Notes: generated by a model not told the origin, from the letters alone. Shown: positions 35,925-49,022, counted from the stretch's first letter. The stretch: DNA of 64,000 nucleotides from Nyssa sinensis (GCA_008638375.1 CM018038.1:17248985-17312984), one strand, 5' to 3'. Program-made: numbers and translations.

Positions 35925-36008
35925 GCCTCAGTAGCACGGTGGTCTGCACGTGAGACTTAAGTCTCACACACTCGTACTGATTTAGGCTTCGAGTCCTAAG
36001 GGCGGCAG
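35925..36008 (+). other. tRNA-Leu(UAA)-like segment in LTR-9
   Basis: TAGCACGGTGG resembles box A. GAGACTTAAGTCTC forms an anticodon-arm-like hairpin with TAA in the loop, and GCTTCGAGTCC resembles box B with one mismatch. It is antisense to the LTR in its middle part. It is degenerate in the acceptor stem, so it is a relic rather than a working gene. Confidence 0.45.
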
Positions 36009-36842
36009 CCCCTTTCATTTTTCAAATGTTTCCAGATCTAAATGGTGAACAGAGGGTCAATTTGAGGATAGGTTATCCCCGTTCCAAACAGGGATATCAA
36101 ATCCATGGCCTTTACTTGTAACCAAATAGGTTTGATCCTCCTTTAATTTAAAATACTGATACGTGAAACAGTGCTGTGTTACTCAACCACACCTCAAAAC
36201 GACGTCACCCTAAGTGCCACTCTTCACTGTCCCTTCCGATGAGACTGGTTTGTCTCCTCTGGCAACGGTGAGCATTTTCGGTGACTTTTTGGGTTCTGTC
36301 CAATGGGGTTCAATAGGAATTTGGGTGAGGTTTTTACATCTATTTTTAGAAATGGGTTTAGTGAAGTTTTAGCCGTTGCAATAGACGGTTACAGGGCTGC
36401 TCCGGCGACGTTCGATTTTTCGGCAAGGCCATTAATTTCCTATTTCGTGCAGCTTGAAGCCATTCTGGTCCTTATTTTCAGCTACTATGGTTTTCTAGGA
36501 CCCTTAGGGTCCGTTTCTCATTCTTAAAACCCACAAAATGTAACAATTTCATGATTATCCATTTGTGTTGGCCCTACCTGCAACTGCCATTTTCTCTATG
36601 GTCTCTCGACCATTTTGGCTTCTTCAAGTTGCAGTATGACCCATTTTCTATGCTCTTTTGAGCAACGAAGTTGGTTTTAAGCTTGGTGTAGGCTAGGTCA
36701 ATTTTAAAATTTTCCACATTTCGGGTTTTAAGTCTCCCAGGGTTTCTAAGCCTTAACCTTATCATTTTCTTCCTATTTTCTTACCCTCAATATTTCAAGT
36801 ACATGCATGCACATATAAGACCTTAAAACAGTGTGTGTGATT

Positions 36843-36915
36843 ATTTTTTGAAAAAAAAAATTTGAAATTCAAGAGGTTTATTTTTTGAAAAAAAAAATTT
36901 GAAATTCAAGAGGTT
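36843..36915. repeat. 36/37-bp tandem duplication in LTR-9
   Basis: Two copies of a unit reading TATTTTTTGAAAAAA...GAGGTT, differing only in the length of the A run. It lies just inside the putative intron, about 12 bp from the donor-like site. Confidence 0.9.
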
Positions 36916-36926
36916 GCATGGTTTAT

Positions 36927-36928
36927 AC
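36927..36928 (-). other. Putative 5' splice site 1 of LTR-9
   Basis: Reverse strand GTCAAAGAG|GTATAAACC, the same donor word as in LTR-3 and LTR-10. Confidence 0.42.
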
Positions 36929-37413
36929 CTCTTTGACAGTGAGCTTCCCCCTCCATTGGTGGCTCAGTTATGATCCTTTAGGGTTCCTTTAGAGCAGTCA
37001 CAACTTCCTTCCTTTCCCCCTTCTTTTTGTAAGCTTTCATGCAAACACACACACACATGCACACACCATTTCACTCACACACACTTCCTCTCACGCACAC
37101 ACAGTATCACTCACACACTCTGAATATGCAACACACACATACACGTACATGGAGACCTTGAGGTGTTTCTCACATAAATTTAATTTTAAAACCTTGGAAC
37201 TTTATATAATATATATACACATTTATATATACACATGTATGTGTATAATATGGTTGAGGTGTGCTGAGGTGGTGGTTGATGGTGTGCTGAGTTGGGCTGA
37301 TCTAGGAGAGTGGGTGGAATGTGAGGTATTGCATGAATGGCCATTGGCTAATTTGGGAGGTGGGCTTAGCTAACTAAGGGTTATATACATATTGGTTGTA
37401 TATTTAAGTACAA

Positions 37414-37493
37414 AAGTGCTCGCAGCCTACTTGGTAATTTTTCTGGGTATTAAAACTTTGCCTCACTTGGTCAAGGGTTCAAAACCCTTTGGT
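37414..37493 (+). other. tRNA-like segment (P1 position) in LTR-9
   Basis: CAGCCTACTTGG (box A-like, 37422-37434) and GGTTCAAAACC (exact box B, 37476-37486) inside TCAAGGGTTCAAAACCCTT. It is antisense to the LTR and 318-397 bp from its 5' end. Confidence 0.52.
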
Positions 37494-37811
37494 CTCATTT
37501 TTGGTTATTTTCCCACATTTTGTGCTTATGCCTTGTTTGGCATGCGCAGTTTATCATTTTAACTTTTTCCCTTATATTTTTATTTTCTATTCCTCTTTTT
37601 ACGAAATGGTTTCTTCTAGTCGTTTCCTATTTGGGTTGGCTTCGAGGTTCAAAGCCTTGCGTTGTTCATCATTTCCTTGTGGTCTCCATAGCTTGCTAAT
37701 TCAAATTTTTATAGTATTAAAATGAGACTAAAATGACTAAATTAATGCATTAAATTTAAAAAAAGACATCATTACATTAATTAACCAGTAAACTAGGTTC
37801 GGGGAGTTACA

Positions 37812-40800
37812 CTCTATTATTCGATTTACACAAATCATATGTTCATTTTATGTATTTCTTCAAGATCTAGTAATCAAAATGGTCGAAGGCAGTTTGCGAT
37901 AAATGGTTTGAGAAAAAAGGCCATTATAAGCCTCATTTTTTTTTTTCATTTTCAATGCAAATTTCACTATTTTGGTTACAGATTCAAACTTCCATAACTT
38001 GGCGCTCTATTATCCGTTTTTCACAAATTATATATGCATTTCATGTATTTTTTGAGATCTAGCCATTCAAAATGTCCATAGGCGATTTCTTGATTCATGT
38101 TTTGAGAAAATTACTATTTTCAGCCTCAATTTTTCATTTTTTAGCAAATTTTGTTGTTTTGGCTGCGGATTCAACCAGCTCTAACTTGGCTTTCTATTAT
38201 CTGATTTATGTGAATTATATGTGCATTTCATGTATTTCTCCGAGATCTAGCCATCAAAATTGTCGAAGGGGGTTTATCATAAATGGTTTGATAAAAAAAG
38301 GCCATTCTAAGCCTCATTTTTAGGCAAATTTCGTTGTTTTGGTTCCAGATTCAAACTGCCAAAACTAGGTGCTCTGATATCCACCTTTTTTGAGAATTAT
38401 ATATGTGTGTCATGTATATTTTAGAGATCTAGCCAAATGAAACTGGCAAAGGCAGTTTTGATGCCTATTTTGAGAAAAAAGGCCATTATAAGCCTAAAGT
38501 TTTTAATTTTGAGGCAAATTTTGCTGTTTTGGCTGCATATTCAAAAAGCAATAACTTGGCGCCTTGTTATCCAATTTATGTGAATCATATGTGCATTTCA
38601 TGTATTTCATTTTTGAGGGAAATTTCACTATTTTTATTGCGGATTCAAACTGCCATAACCTGACACTCTGTTATCCGCTTTTCGCGAATTATATATGCAT
38701 TTTATGTATTTTTTTCGTGATTTAGCCATCCGAAACTGCTAAGGGCGATTTTCGATGCTTGTTTTGATAAAAAAAAAAAGGGCCATTATAAGCCTCAATT
38801 TTCTATTTTTGATGTAAATTTCATTGTTTTGGCTGCAGATTCAAGTAGTTATAACATGACACTCTATTATTTTATTTACACGAATCATACGTGCATTTCA
38901 TGTATTTCTTAGAGATCTAACCATCTGAATGGCCGAACGCAGTTTGAGAAAAAGGCCACTATAAGTCTTATTTTTTTCATTTTTGAGGATAATTTCACTA
39001 TTTTGGTTGCGGATACAAACTGTCATAACTTGGCACTCTGTTTTTCACTTTTCACAAGTTATATATGCATTTCATGTATTGTTTCAAGATCTTGCCATCT
39101 AAAACTTTCAAAGGCGGTTTTCAATGCCTGTTTTGAGAAAAAAAGGCCTTTACAAGCCTCAAATTTTCATTTTTGAGGCAAATTTTTTCGTTTTGGCTGC
39201 AGATTCAAACAACTATAACTTGGCACTTTGTTATTTGATTTACATGAATCATATGTGCATTCATGTATTTCTTCGAAATCTAGCTATCTGAAAGGCCAAA
39301 TGAGGTTTGCGACTAATGGTTTGAGTAAAAATACAATTATAAACCTCATTTTTCATTTTTGAGGCAAATTTCGTTGCTTTGGTTATGGATTCAAACTATC
39401 ATAACTTGGCGCTCTGTTATCCACGTTTCATGAATTATATATGTGTTTCTTGTATTTCTTCAAGATCTAGCCATCCGGAGTTGCCAAAGGCAGTTTTTTA
39501 TGTAATTTTGTGAAAAGGCCATTATAAGCCTCAATTTTTCAATTTTGTGGCAAATTTCATTATTTTTGTTGCAGATTGAAACAATTATATCTTGGCATGC
39601 TATTATCTAATTTATGCGAACCATATGTGCATTTCATGTATTTCTTTGAGATCTAGCCATTTAAATTGCCGAAGTCGGCTTGCGACTAATTGTTTGAGAA
39701 AAAAGGCCATTATAAGCCTAATATTTTCATTATTGAGACAAATTTCGTTGTTTTGGTTACGGATTCAAACTGCTATAACTTGGAGCTATGTTATCCGTTT
39801 TTCACGAATTATATATGAGTTCCATGTATTTTTGCAAGATCTATCCATTCGAGATTGCCAAAGGTGGTTTTCGATGCATGTTTTGAGAAAAAGGCCATTA
39901 TATGCCTCAATTTTTCATTTTTGAGACAAATTTTGTTATTTTTGCTGGAAATTTAAACAATTATAACTTGGTGCTTTGTTATCCAATTTACGCGAATCAT
40001 ACCTGCATTTCATATATTTCTTTGAGATTTAGCCATCTGAATTGCTGAAGTTGGCTTGTGAAAAATGATTTAAGAAAAAAAGCCATTATTAGCCCCATTT
40101 TTTCATTTTGAGACAAATTTTGTTATTTTGGTTGCGGATTTAAACTGCCATAACTTGGCATTTTGTTATCCGCTTTTCATGAATTATAAATGCATTTCAT
40201 GTATTTGTTTGAGATCTAGCCGTCCAAAACTTCCAAATATATTTTTTGATACATGTTTTGAGAAAAAAAAGGCCATTATAACCCTTAATTTTTCTTTTTC
40301 GAGGCAAATTTCATTGTCTTGGTTGCGGATTCAAGCAACTATAAGTTGGCACTCTGTTATCCGATTTACGCGAATTATACGTGCATTTCTAGCAATTTGA
40401 CTGGCCAAAGGCAGTTTGCGACAAATGGTTTGAGGGAAAAAGGGCATTATAAGCCTCATTTTTTTTTAAATTATTGAGGCAAATTTTACTATTTTGGTTG
40501 CAGATTCAAACTACAATAACTTGGCGCTTTGTTATCCACTTTTTTGCGTATTATATATGCATTTCATGTATTGTTTTGAGATCTAGCCATCCGAAACTTT
40601 CAAAGGTAGTTTTCAATGCCTGTTTTGAGAAAAAGGCCATTATAAACCTCAATTTTTCATTTTTGAGGCAAATGTTGCAGTTTTGGCTTTGGATTTAAAC
40701 AAGTATAACTTGGCGCTCTGTTATCTAATTTACACAAATCATATGTACATTTTATGTATTTCTTCAAGATTTAGGAATCAAAATGGCAGAAAGCAGTTTG

Positions 40801-42777
40801 CGATAAATGATTTGAGGAAAATAGGCCATTATAAGCCTCATTTTTTTTTTTCATTTTCAACGCAAATTTCACTATTTTGGTTGCAGATTCAAAATTTCAT
40901 AATTTAGCACTTTATTATCCGCTTTTTGTAAATTATATATGCAGTTCATGTAATTTTTTGAGATCTAGCCATTCAAAATGTTCATAAGCAGTTTTTGATT
41001 CATGTTTTAAGAAAAATGCCATTTTCAGCCTCAAATTTTTATTTTTGAGGCAAATTTTGTTGTTTTGGCTACAGATTCAACCAGCTCTAACTTGGCACTT
41101 TTTTATTTGATTTATACGAATCATATGTGCATTTCATGTATTTCTCCAAGATCTAGCCATCAAAATTGTTGAAGGGGGTTTGTGACAAATGGTTTTGATA
41201 AAAAAAAAAAGGCCATTATAAGCCTTATTTTTTTTTTTTTGAGGCAAATTTCGTTGTTTTGGTTGCAAATTCAAACTGCCAAAACTAGGCGCTCTAAGAT
41301 ATGCTTTTCGCGAATTATATATGCGTCTTATGTATGTTTTAGAGATCTAGCCATATGAAATGGTCTAAGGCAGGTTTTGATGCCTGTTTTGAGAAAAAAG
41401 GACATTAGAAGCCTAAATTTTTCAATTTCGAGGCAAATTTTGCTATTTTGGCTCCTTATTCAAATAACAATAACTTGGTGCTCTGTTATCCAATTTATGC
41501 AAATACGTGCATTTCATGTATTTCTTCAAAATCAAGCCATCGGAATGGACGAAGGCAGTTTACGACAAATGGTTTTCGAAAAAAGGCCATTATATGCCTC
41601 AGTTTTTTATTTTTAAGGCAAATTTTACTATTTTGGTTACGGATTCAAACTGCCATAACTTGGCGCTCTATTATTCGCTTTTCACAAATTATATATGCAT
41701 TTCATGTATTTGTTTGAGATCTAGCCATCTAAAATGGCCAAAGGCAGTTTTCGATGCCCGCTTTGAGAAAAAGGCCATTATAAGTCTCAAATTTTCATTT
41801 TTTAGGCAAAATTCATAGGTTTTGCTGCAGATTCAAATAGTCATAACTTGGTACTCTATTATCTGATTTACGCAAATCATACATACATTTCATATACTTC
41901 TTTGAGATCTATCCTTCTTAATTTTTGAAGGCGGTTTGCAACAAATAGTTTGAGAAAAAAGTAATTATAAGCTGTATTTTTTCATTTTTGAGGGAAATTT
42001 CATTATTTTTGTTGCAGATTCAAACTGCCATAACCTGGTACTCTGTTATCCGCTTTTTGCGAATTATATATGCATTTCATATATTTATTTCGAGATATAG
42101 CCATCCGAAACTACTAAAGGCGATTTTTTATGTTTGTTTTGATAAAAAAAAAAGACCATTATAAGCCTCAATTTTTCATTTTTGATGTAAATTTCATTAT
42201 TTTGGCTGCGGATTCAAGCAGCTATAACTTGGCGCCCTGTTATTTGATTTACGTGAATCATACATTTATTTCATATATTTCTTAGAGATCTAGCCATCTG
42301 AATTACTGAACGCGGTTTGAGAAAAAGGCCATTATAAGCCTCATTTTTTTTTTGAGGCAAATTTCGCTGTTTTGGTTGCAGATACAAACGGCCATAACTT
42401 GGTGCTCTATTTTTTGATTTTCACAAATTATATATGCATTTCATTTACTATTTCAAGATCTTTCCATCTAAAACTTCCAAAGGCAATGTCTGTTTTCAAA
42501 AAAAAGGCCTTTATAAGCCTCAATTTTTCATTTTTAAGGCAATTTTTTCCGTTTTGGTTGCAGATTCAAACAACTATAACTTGGCGCTCTGTTATTTGAT
42601 TTACATGAATCATATGTGTATTCATGTATAGAAGATCTAGCCATCTAAAAGGCCAAAAATACAGTTTGCGAATAATGGTTTTGAGAAAAAGGCAATTATA
42701 AGCCTCATTTTTTCATTTTTGGGGCAAATTTCGTTGTTTTGTTTACGGATTCGAACTGCTATAACTTGGCGCTCTGT
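37812..42777 (+). repeat. Satellite block 8 (longest, ~26 monomers)
   Basis: A continuous 5-kb array of alternating A and B monomers. Two deletion joints are visible: about 38606 (B monomer CATGTATTTC joined to ATTTTTGAGGG, a TTTC microhomology) and about 40389 (GCATTTC joined to TAGCAATTTG, a TC microhomology). Some neighbouring dimers resemble distant ones more than adjacent ones (for example around 37900-38500 and 40790-41400, both with CAACCAGCTCTAACTTGGC and AAAATTGT.GAAGGGGGTTT). That suggests duplication of larger segments. Confidence 0.94.
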
Positions 42778-43194
42778 TGTAACACCCCGACCCTGTTTTA
42801 TTTAATAATTAGTTTGCTAATTATTAATTAGAACCGACATAAAGAATAATTAAGAAGTTAATCAAGAACCTCATGACGGTCATAACAGACCAATAAAATG
42901 ATTAAGCACATCAAAAATGAGGGCGTAATGTCCGAACCTAATTACCAATTAATTAGGCGAAATGATGTTATTTTAACACTATGAAAATTCGTATTAGCGA
43001 ACTATGATGGCCACAAATAAATAATAATTCATACGAGGCCTTTAATAATGAGGCTAACCAAAATGCGAAACCCTTAGAAGAAACCGTTTCGAAAAATGAG
43101 CAACAGAAAAGAAAATATTTATTAATAACCAAAATGGAATTCTGCGCCAACCAAACAGGGCCTAAGCCGAAAATATGGAAAAATGCCCAAAAGT

Positions 43195-43274
43195 GAGGCG
43201 AAGGGGATTTGAACCCTTGATCAAGTGGGGCAAGATTCTAATTACCCAAAAAATTACCAAGTAGGCTGTTAGCA
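43195..43274 (-). other. tRNA-like segment in LTR-10
   Basis: Minus strand CAGCCTACTTGG (box A-like) and GGTTCAAATCC (exact box B), 417-496 bp from the LTR start. Confidence 0.52.
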
Positions 43275-43481
43275 TCCTTGTGCCTATATATGCAACTAAT
43301 TTGTATTTAAACCCAATTTAGCCAAGGTCACCTCCCAAATTGGCCAGTGGCCATGCATGCAATCCCCACATCATTAGCCCACATCATCTCCTTTCAACTC
43401 ATATCAGCCACCGAACCCACTAAGTCTGATACACTTATATACATCCATGTATATGTATAGGTGTATATATATAAGAGAATG

Positions 43482-43485
<4 letters not shown>

Positions 43486-43523
<38 letters not shown>

Positions 43524-43527
43524 TACA
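43486..43527. repeat. (TA)n microsatellite in LTR-10
   Basis: AT dinucleotide run with an ATACAT tail, between the tRNA-like segment and the first donor-like site. Confidence 0.9.
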
Positions 43528-43770
43528 TACTACACACCATGGGACACTCCAAAACATGTGTGGGTGAAACTTGGAGAATAGTGTGTGTGTTTTTGTGTAC
43601 GGATACAGAGAAGGTGGAGAGAATCTAGAGAGAGAAAGTGAGACCTTGTGTGTAGATGTGTGTGCATGCATGTGAGTGTCACCAAGCATACCTAAAGAAG
43701 TCTAGGCAACCTTGAGAGGTGTTGAGAGGGCCTGAACCAAGCCAAGAAGAGAACAGCCACTGTTAAAAAG

Positions 43771-43772
43771 GT
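43771..43772 (+). other. Putative 5' splice site 1 of LTR-10
   Basis: GTTAAAAAG|GTATAAACCCC, preceded by CCACTGTT as in LTR-5. Confidence 0.45.
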
Positions 43773-45556
43773 ATAAACCCCAAAACTAGAAAATTTTCTA
43801 TTTAAATCTTTGGATCTGTTTTGATATTGTTGAACCCTATTAGTTGCATGCATGAAGTCTAGGATGAGAAATCTTCATTAAGGCATCAAAATGAGGCCTC
43901 GAAACAGCCCCAAAACCACTAAACAGTGCACATCCGCCATTGACAGACCTCAAAATTGCAGGTCTGAAACGACTTTTATGAAACATGTTTTTGACCTTTA
44001 AAACCTTAAAAAGGACCTTGTGGATGTCCAAAAATCCCCAACCGCGACCTGGAAACACTAAGAAAATCCTAGAAAATCGAAGTTGCAGGTCACGGGTCCT
44101 CGACCCAATTCCATCTATAGAGCTCTAAACCTCGCTTTTGGAATGAGGACTGAACCCCCATGATATGGCGATCACAGTGAGCCAAACCTCACAAGATTTG
44201 GATCAGAAATAGGGATTTATGAGCTAGTTGCAGGTTCGGCTATTCAATCCCAGGCCAAACGTTTGAGCTCGATCCAAAGCTCCAAACAAATGCCAAAGCG
44301 ATCCTTACAATCCCATAAATGTTTTAGAACCAAGAACAGAAAGTAAAACATATCAAAACCTCACGAAATTGAAGAAAAAGAAAATCAGGAATTAGGGCAA
44401 CACGGGAGAAGAAGAGAGGAAGAAGATGAACAGTGTGTGGGTTGGTTCAGGTCGGATCTGGGTTCGAGTCGGGACCCAACCCGTCGCATAAACGGGTTTA
44501 AGTGAAACTATGTCGTTTGGTTAAAAAGGTTTTAAATTTTAAAAGGTTAGGGCTGACATCATGATAACGTTAGTGTTACATGTTAAACCGGATCAAACTG
44601 GTTGGTTCAGTTAAAGCCGGACCGGTTCACTTAAGAATGAACTGAACCCACTGGTTCAAACTAGAACTTTAATTAATTAGATTTTGACCCCAACAGTTTT
44701 ACAAAATTATACTATGGCCCAATTCTTGAAAATTTTATGCAAATACACCCCTGAAAAAATAATTAAATAATAAAATAATTTATTTAATTATTTTATTTAA
44801 TAAGTAAAATTACTATTTTGCCCTTGGACATTAAATGACTCAAACGAAGTCCAAATTAATTAAATAAATAGGATATTTTTACTATTTTGGGCATTCTAGA
44901 CTCAACGGTGGAGTCCAAATTGGGAAACTTAGTCCCAAAAAAATAAGACACGTAAATAGTAAATGACTGTACTGCCCCTGATGATGCCGAGGGCCAAATA
45001 AAAATAAAAGATAGTCCATTTTGATTATATTAGGCGCTCCGGACTCAACGGTGGGGTCAGTACCAGCAAACGAAGTGCCAAAAAATATGACACGTGAAAT
45101 GACCAAAATACCCCTGAGGTACCTAAAGCCGAATGAAACGCCGAGGGGGTCTAAATTGACTATTTCACATGTTCTGAACCCATTGGTGGGGTCCGTTTCA
45201 AGAGACGAGACTCCGAAAAATAAGACACGTTAAAGTATAAATTACCAAACTACCCTTAATGTGCCCTTAAGCCAAATGAAGTCCAAGAAGGTCTAAATTG
45301 ACTTTCTTCGACATTCTAGACTCAATAGTGAGGTCCGTGTTATGAAATGAAGTACGAAAAAATATAACACGTAAATTTGTAAAGCATAAAATCAAACCTC
45401 ACGATTTAAGGAAGCTACCAAAAGAGTATATGTTAAGAAAATAGCACTTAAGATAAAAGTTAGGATTTAATACGATCTAAGCATAAAATAAGAACATCAA
45501 TGGGAGATATTTGAAGTACATATGAAGTTAATAGATTATTTATGAATTGTTCTTAG

Positions 45557-45610
45557 GAACTGCAGAAGAAGTAGGAAAGCGCATTATTAGCACCAACCCT
45601 AAGGACTAAG
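45557..45610 (+). other. Putative middle exon of LTR-10 leader
   Basis: 54 nt between AATTGTTCTTAG and GACTAAG|GTGAGTAACTC. LTR-12b has the homologous 52-nt interval with the same flanks. Confidence 0.5.
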
Positions 45611-46165
45611 GTGAGTAACTCTGCATTTAAAGTGGAGATTTAACTCCACGGATTTGAAGATGTTTTAAATTTCAAAATATCTAAAGCATTGAGTGTTAAA
45701 TATTTCATGATTCCTGTTTTAAAATATTCCGGTCTTATAAATCCTATTATTGTAACACCCCGACTTTGTGTAATTAATAATTAGTTATTAATTATTAATT
45801 AATACTGGCTTATAGAATGATCTAGGGAATTAATCATAATCCCGGCGGTCATGATAGACCGATAAAATAATTAAATATGTCTGGAGGAAAAGGGTAAAAT
45901 ACCCGAACCCAATTACTGATTAATTCGACGAAATAACACCGCTTTAACACTAACGAAATCCGAATTAGCTAACCCAAAAAATCTCGAATGTTTAATAAAT
46001 GACACGGAACCTCTGACACTGAAGATAACTGAAATATGAAACTCCCGGAACAAACCGTGTCGAAAAAGGAGTTACGGAATGAAAGTTATGAAGGAAATAC
46101 TGAAACTGAATTTCTGCGCAACCAAACGTGGCCTTAACCGAAAATATGGGAAAAATGGCCAAATG

Positions 46166-46244
46166 GGAGGCCAAGGGAATTGAACCCTTGACCTTTGAGT
46201 GAAAAGAAACCTCATCCAAAAATTAACCAACTGGGCTAGTGCCA
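46166..46244 (-). other. tRNA-like segment in LTR-11
   Basis: Minus strand TAGCCCAGTTGG (good box A) and GGTTCAATTCC (exact box B) inside GGTCAAGGGTTCAATTCCC, 415-493 bp from the LTR start. Confidence 0.55.
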
Positions 46245-46719
46245 TCTTTGTGACCATATATACAATGAAATGTATATACATACAAATCTGAATAGGCCAC
46301 CTCCCAAGTGACCAATGAACAAGCATGCAACACATCAGCATGCATCATCCTATGCCCCCTAGGCTATCATGCCTACACATCACATGATGACCCCTCCCCC
46401 AACCCAAATGCATGCAAGCCAATGATGGTATATCTCACAAATCAATAACCATTTCATATGTGATATATGGTGAGGGTGAGATCAGAAATTTGGGGGTTTG
46501 ATATACTGATACAGAGAAGGTGATAAGGTGAGAACTGATCTGTTAAGAGAGAGAAGCCATGTGAGGTCAAACATGGTGTGGTGTGTACAACTTGGTGTAA
46601 ACATGCATGTGTATGTCCTCAATGCGATGCAAAAAGAGGAGGACTGAGGGCACGACTGTACTGGAAGGTCCCAGAAACTGGATCCGAACCATGGAGAGGA
46701 ACAGTGGTCGTTTTATGAG

Positions 46720-46721
46720 GT
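46720..46721 (+). other. Putative 5' splice site 1 of LTR-11
   Basis: TTATGAG|GTAAACACAAAA, in the position of the donors in LTR-3 and LTR-5. Confidence 0.4.
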
Positions 46722-48493
46722 AAACACAAAAAACTGTTAAAATTTTCTATTTGGATTTTTACTACGGTTTTGACTTTATTGAGCCATATAGACTGCATAT
46801 GTGAGCTTCTGTGAGACTTTAGAACTGTTCCGAATTGATTGGGAGTGTCGAATAGGGTAGAAACACCCAAAACCCGTGAACAGCCATCATGGATGACCTC
46901 AAAAGTGAAGGTTTTAAACAACTGTCATAAAATAGACTTCTGACCCTTGGGGCATAATCTAGACACCAAGGGGATTCATTTTCAAGTTGAATGGACCGAA
47001 ATGGTCCAAAAACCAATGAGGAAGAGGCGGTTGCAGGTTCGGTTGGCCGAAATGATAATCTCCCCAACCCAACTGATTCGTGAGTTTTAAATGCACCAAA
47101 TACTCCCTAAGGGTCCTAGATGGTCTCTCTGATCCGAAAGAGGGGTCGAAACCGATTGGAAATGGTGAAAAAATGGAATTAGAAGCGTCGCCGGAAAACC
47201 GGCCTCACCGGAGCCGCGACCTGTAATCCGCTGTTCGACGGCTAAAACTTGGTCGGGGACAGAAACCGACCGGGGATGGAAAGATCACGGAAATGCCTTT
47301 CAAACCCCGTTGGACCGAACCCACGAAGTCACCGGAATTGCCCCACCGGCGCCGGAGAAGACCCCTGCAGCTCACTGGAGAAGACAGAGACCATTTGGTC
47401 TCGGGTGGGTCCTGGATCGGACTCGGGTCGGGACCCGACCCGTTGCAAAACCGGATAAGTGGCACGTCGCCGTTTTGAAGTTTACTGTTTTGATTTTAAA
47501 ATTGAATTCCACATGTTTGGACGCAGTAATAAGAAATTAAAATCAGGTTATAAGGATAACCTGAACACGGATAAGGGCAATTTAGGGTTAACTGGAATAT
47601 GCTATTCCGGTTTTCTGAAAGTAACTGAACCGGTTGGTTTTCTGAGTTTTGGACCGGTTCAATTTCTGAACCCCTGAACCCTCTGGTCTGAACCCTAATT
47701 TTCTGAATTTATATTTAACCCCCCAAATGTTTCTGAAAATTACGGAATTACCCCTGATAGTTCTGAATATTGCACAGTGGCCCTGATTTCTGAAATTTTG
47801 TGCAATCAAGCCCCTGAAAAATTAATTAAATAATAAATAAATTATTTAATTATTTTATTAAATAGGTAAAATTTCGATTTTACCCCTGGACATTAATCAT
47901 GTCAAACGGAGTCCAAATAAAGCAAATAAATAGTGTATTTTCACTATTTCAAGCATTCTGGACTCAATGGTACAGTCCAAATTGGGAAATTATGTACCGA
48001 AAAATACAGACCTGTAAGTGACAAATGACTGTACTACCCCTGAGGGTACCCAGGCCCAAATAAAAATAAAAGACAGTCTATTCTGATTATGTCGGACGCT
48101 TTGGACCCAATGGTGAGGTCCATTCTGTGAACTGAGGCACCGAAAAATAAGACGTATGAAATTACCAAAATACCCCTCATACTGTACGAAGCCCAAATGA
48201 AGTCCGATTGGGACGAAATTGATACCGATAGAAGCCCAGATACTGGTGAAACTGTAAACATGGTTAAATAATGATTCGGAGTCAGAATCTTACAAAACAT
48301 AAAATGACCAAAATACCCCTGAGCACAGTAAGTGCAAAGTAGAGGTCAAATAAAGGTCAAACTGATCTGATAAATTATCATAAGGATACTTATGAACACT
48401 GAAGAGCTAAATAAGACTCCGAAACAGTTAACGCGTAAAACGAGAAACGATTAATGTGTCCCGATGACCAAAAGCAGATACCAAACGAAGTCC

Positions 48494-48762
48494 AAAGGAC
48501 TTAGAAAATTATATCTAAGATATGTGGACTATTCTGAGGACCACAACTGGGTCCGGGGCAAGAATGACAAAATTACCATTTTGCCCCTATGGTTAAAATA
48601 AGAACCTAACTGATACCGATTGGAGTCTAAAAGACGTAGAACTTTATATTTAAGATATAAAGACTACTCTGAGGGCCTTGACAGGGCCCGGGGCAAGAGT
48701 GATAAAATGACTGTTTGGCCCTTAAGGTTGAATAAGTGATTGACTGATAACGATTGAAGTCT
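48494..48762 (+). repeat. 134-bp tandem repeat in LTR-11 (2 copies)
   Basis: Units start at 48494 and 48629, with the next start motif at 48763. It is one copy fewer than in LTR-3 and LTR-5. Confidence 0.88.
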
Positions 48763-48950
48763 AAATGACTTGGGTTATAATCTTGATGACTGCTAAGCCT
48801 AATTTAAGAATAAAATAGCCCCGGATGAAACCCGATAAGAGGGCGATAGGCTACTAGGCTATCTTAGGTAATCCGATAGACACCTAAGATGACGAATAAG
48901 ACCTGAATGGATAAATTCTGATCTGTCTGTGATTGATGATGATTGTTCAG

Positions 48951-49022
48951 GATATACATGGTGATGCCTGACGTACTTGGAGGTTATCAGATTGTTTATG
49001 CAAGGAGATGACCGTAACAGTT
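48951..49022 (+). other. Putative middle exon of LTR-11 leader
   Basis: 72 nt between GATGATTGTTCAG and GTGAGTAACCC; homologous to 16909-16980. Confidence 0.5.

Larger units (their letters stand above)
34083..37811 (-). mobile_element. LTR-9, solo LTR (3.7 kb, imperfect TSD CTCAA/CTCTA)
   Basis: Element orientation is from 37811 (TGTAACTCCCCGAACC) to 34083 (GGTTTTAGGTCGTGACA). Flanks CTCAA (34078-34082) and CTCTA (37812-37816) differ at one base, so the insertion is either older or one copy has mutated. Group IV by the GGGCCCGGCATACCCCC block at 34808-34824, the reverse complement of the LTR-1/LTR-4 block. It contains a CT microsatellite (34848-34874), two antisense tRNA-like segments, a 36/37-bp tandem duplication and a donor-like site at 36927-36928. 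Confidence 0.87.
42778..45750 (+). mobile_element. LTR-10, left part (group II LTR)
   Basis: Starts TGTAACACCCCGACCC in a GCGCTCTGT satellite context. TSD is TCTGT (42773-42777) against TTTGT (52458-52462), one mismatch. It contains the antisense tRNA-like segment, a (TA)n run at 43486-43527, a donor at 43771, degenerate modules with GGACTCAACGGTGGGGTC, and the middle exon candidate at 45557. LTR-11 interrupts it after ATTAT at 45750. Total without LTR-11 is about 4.0 kb. Confidence 0.88.
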
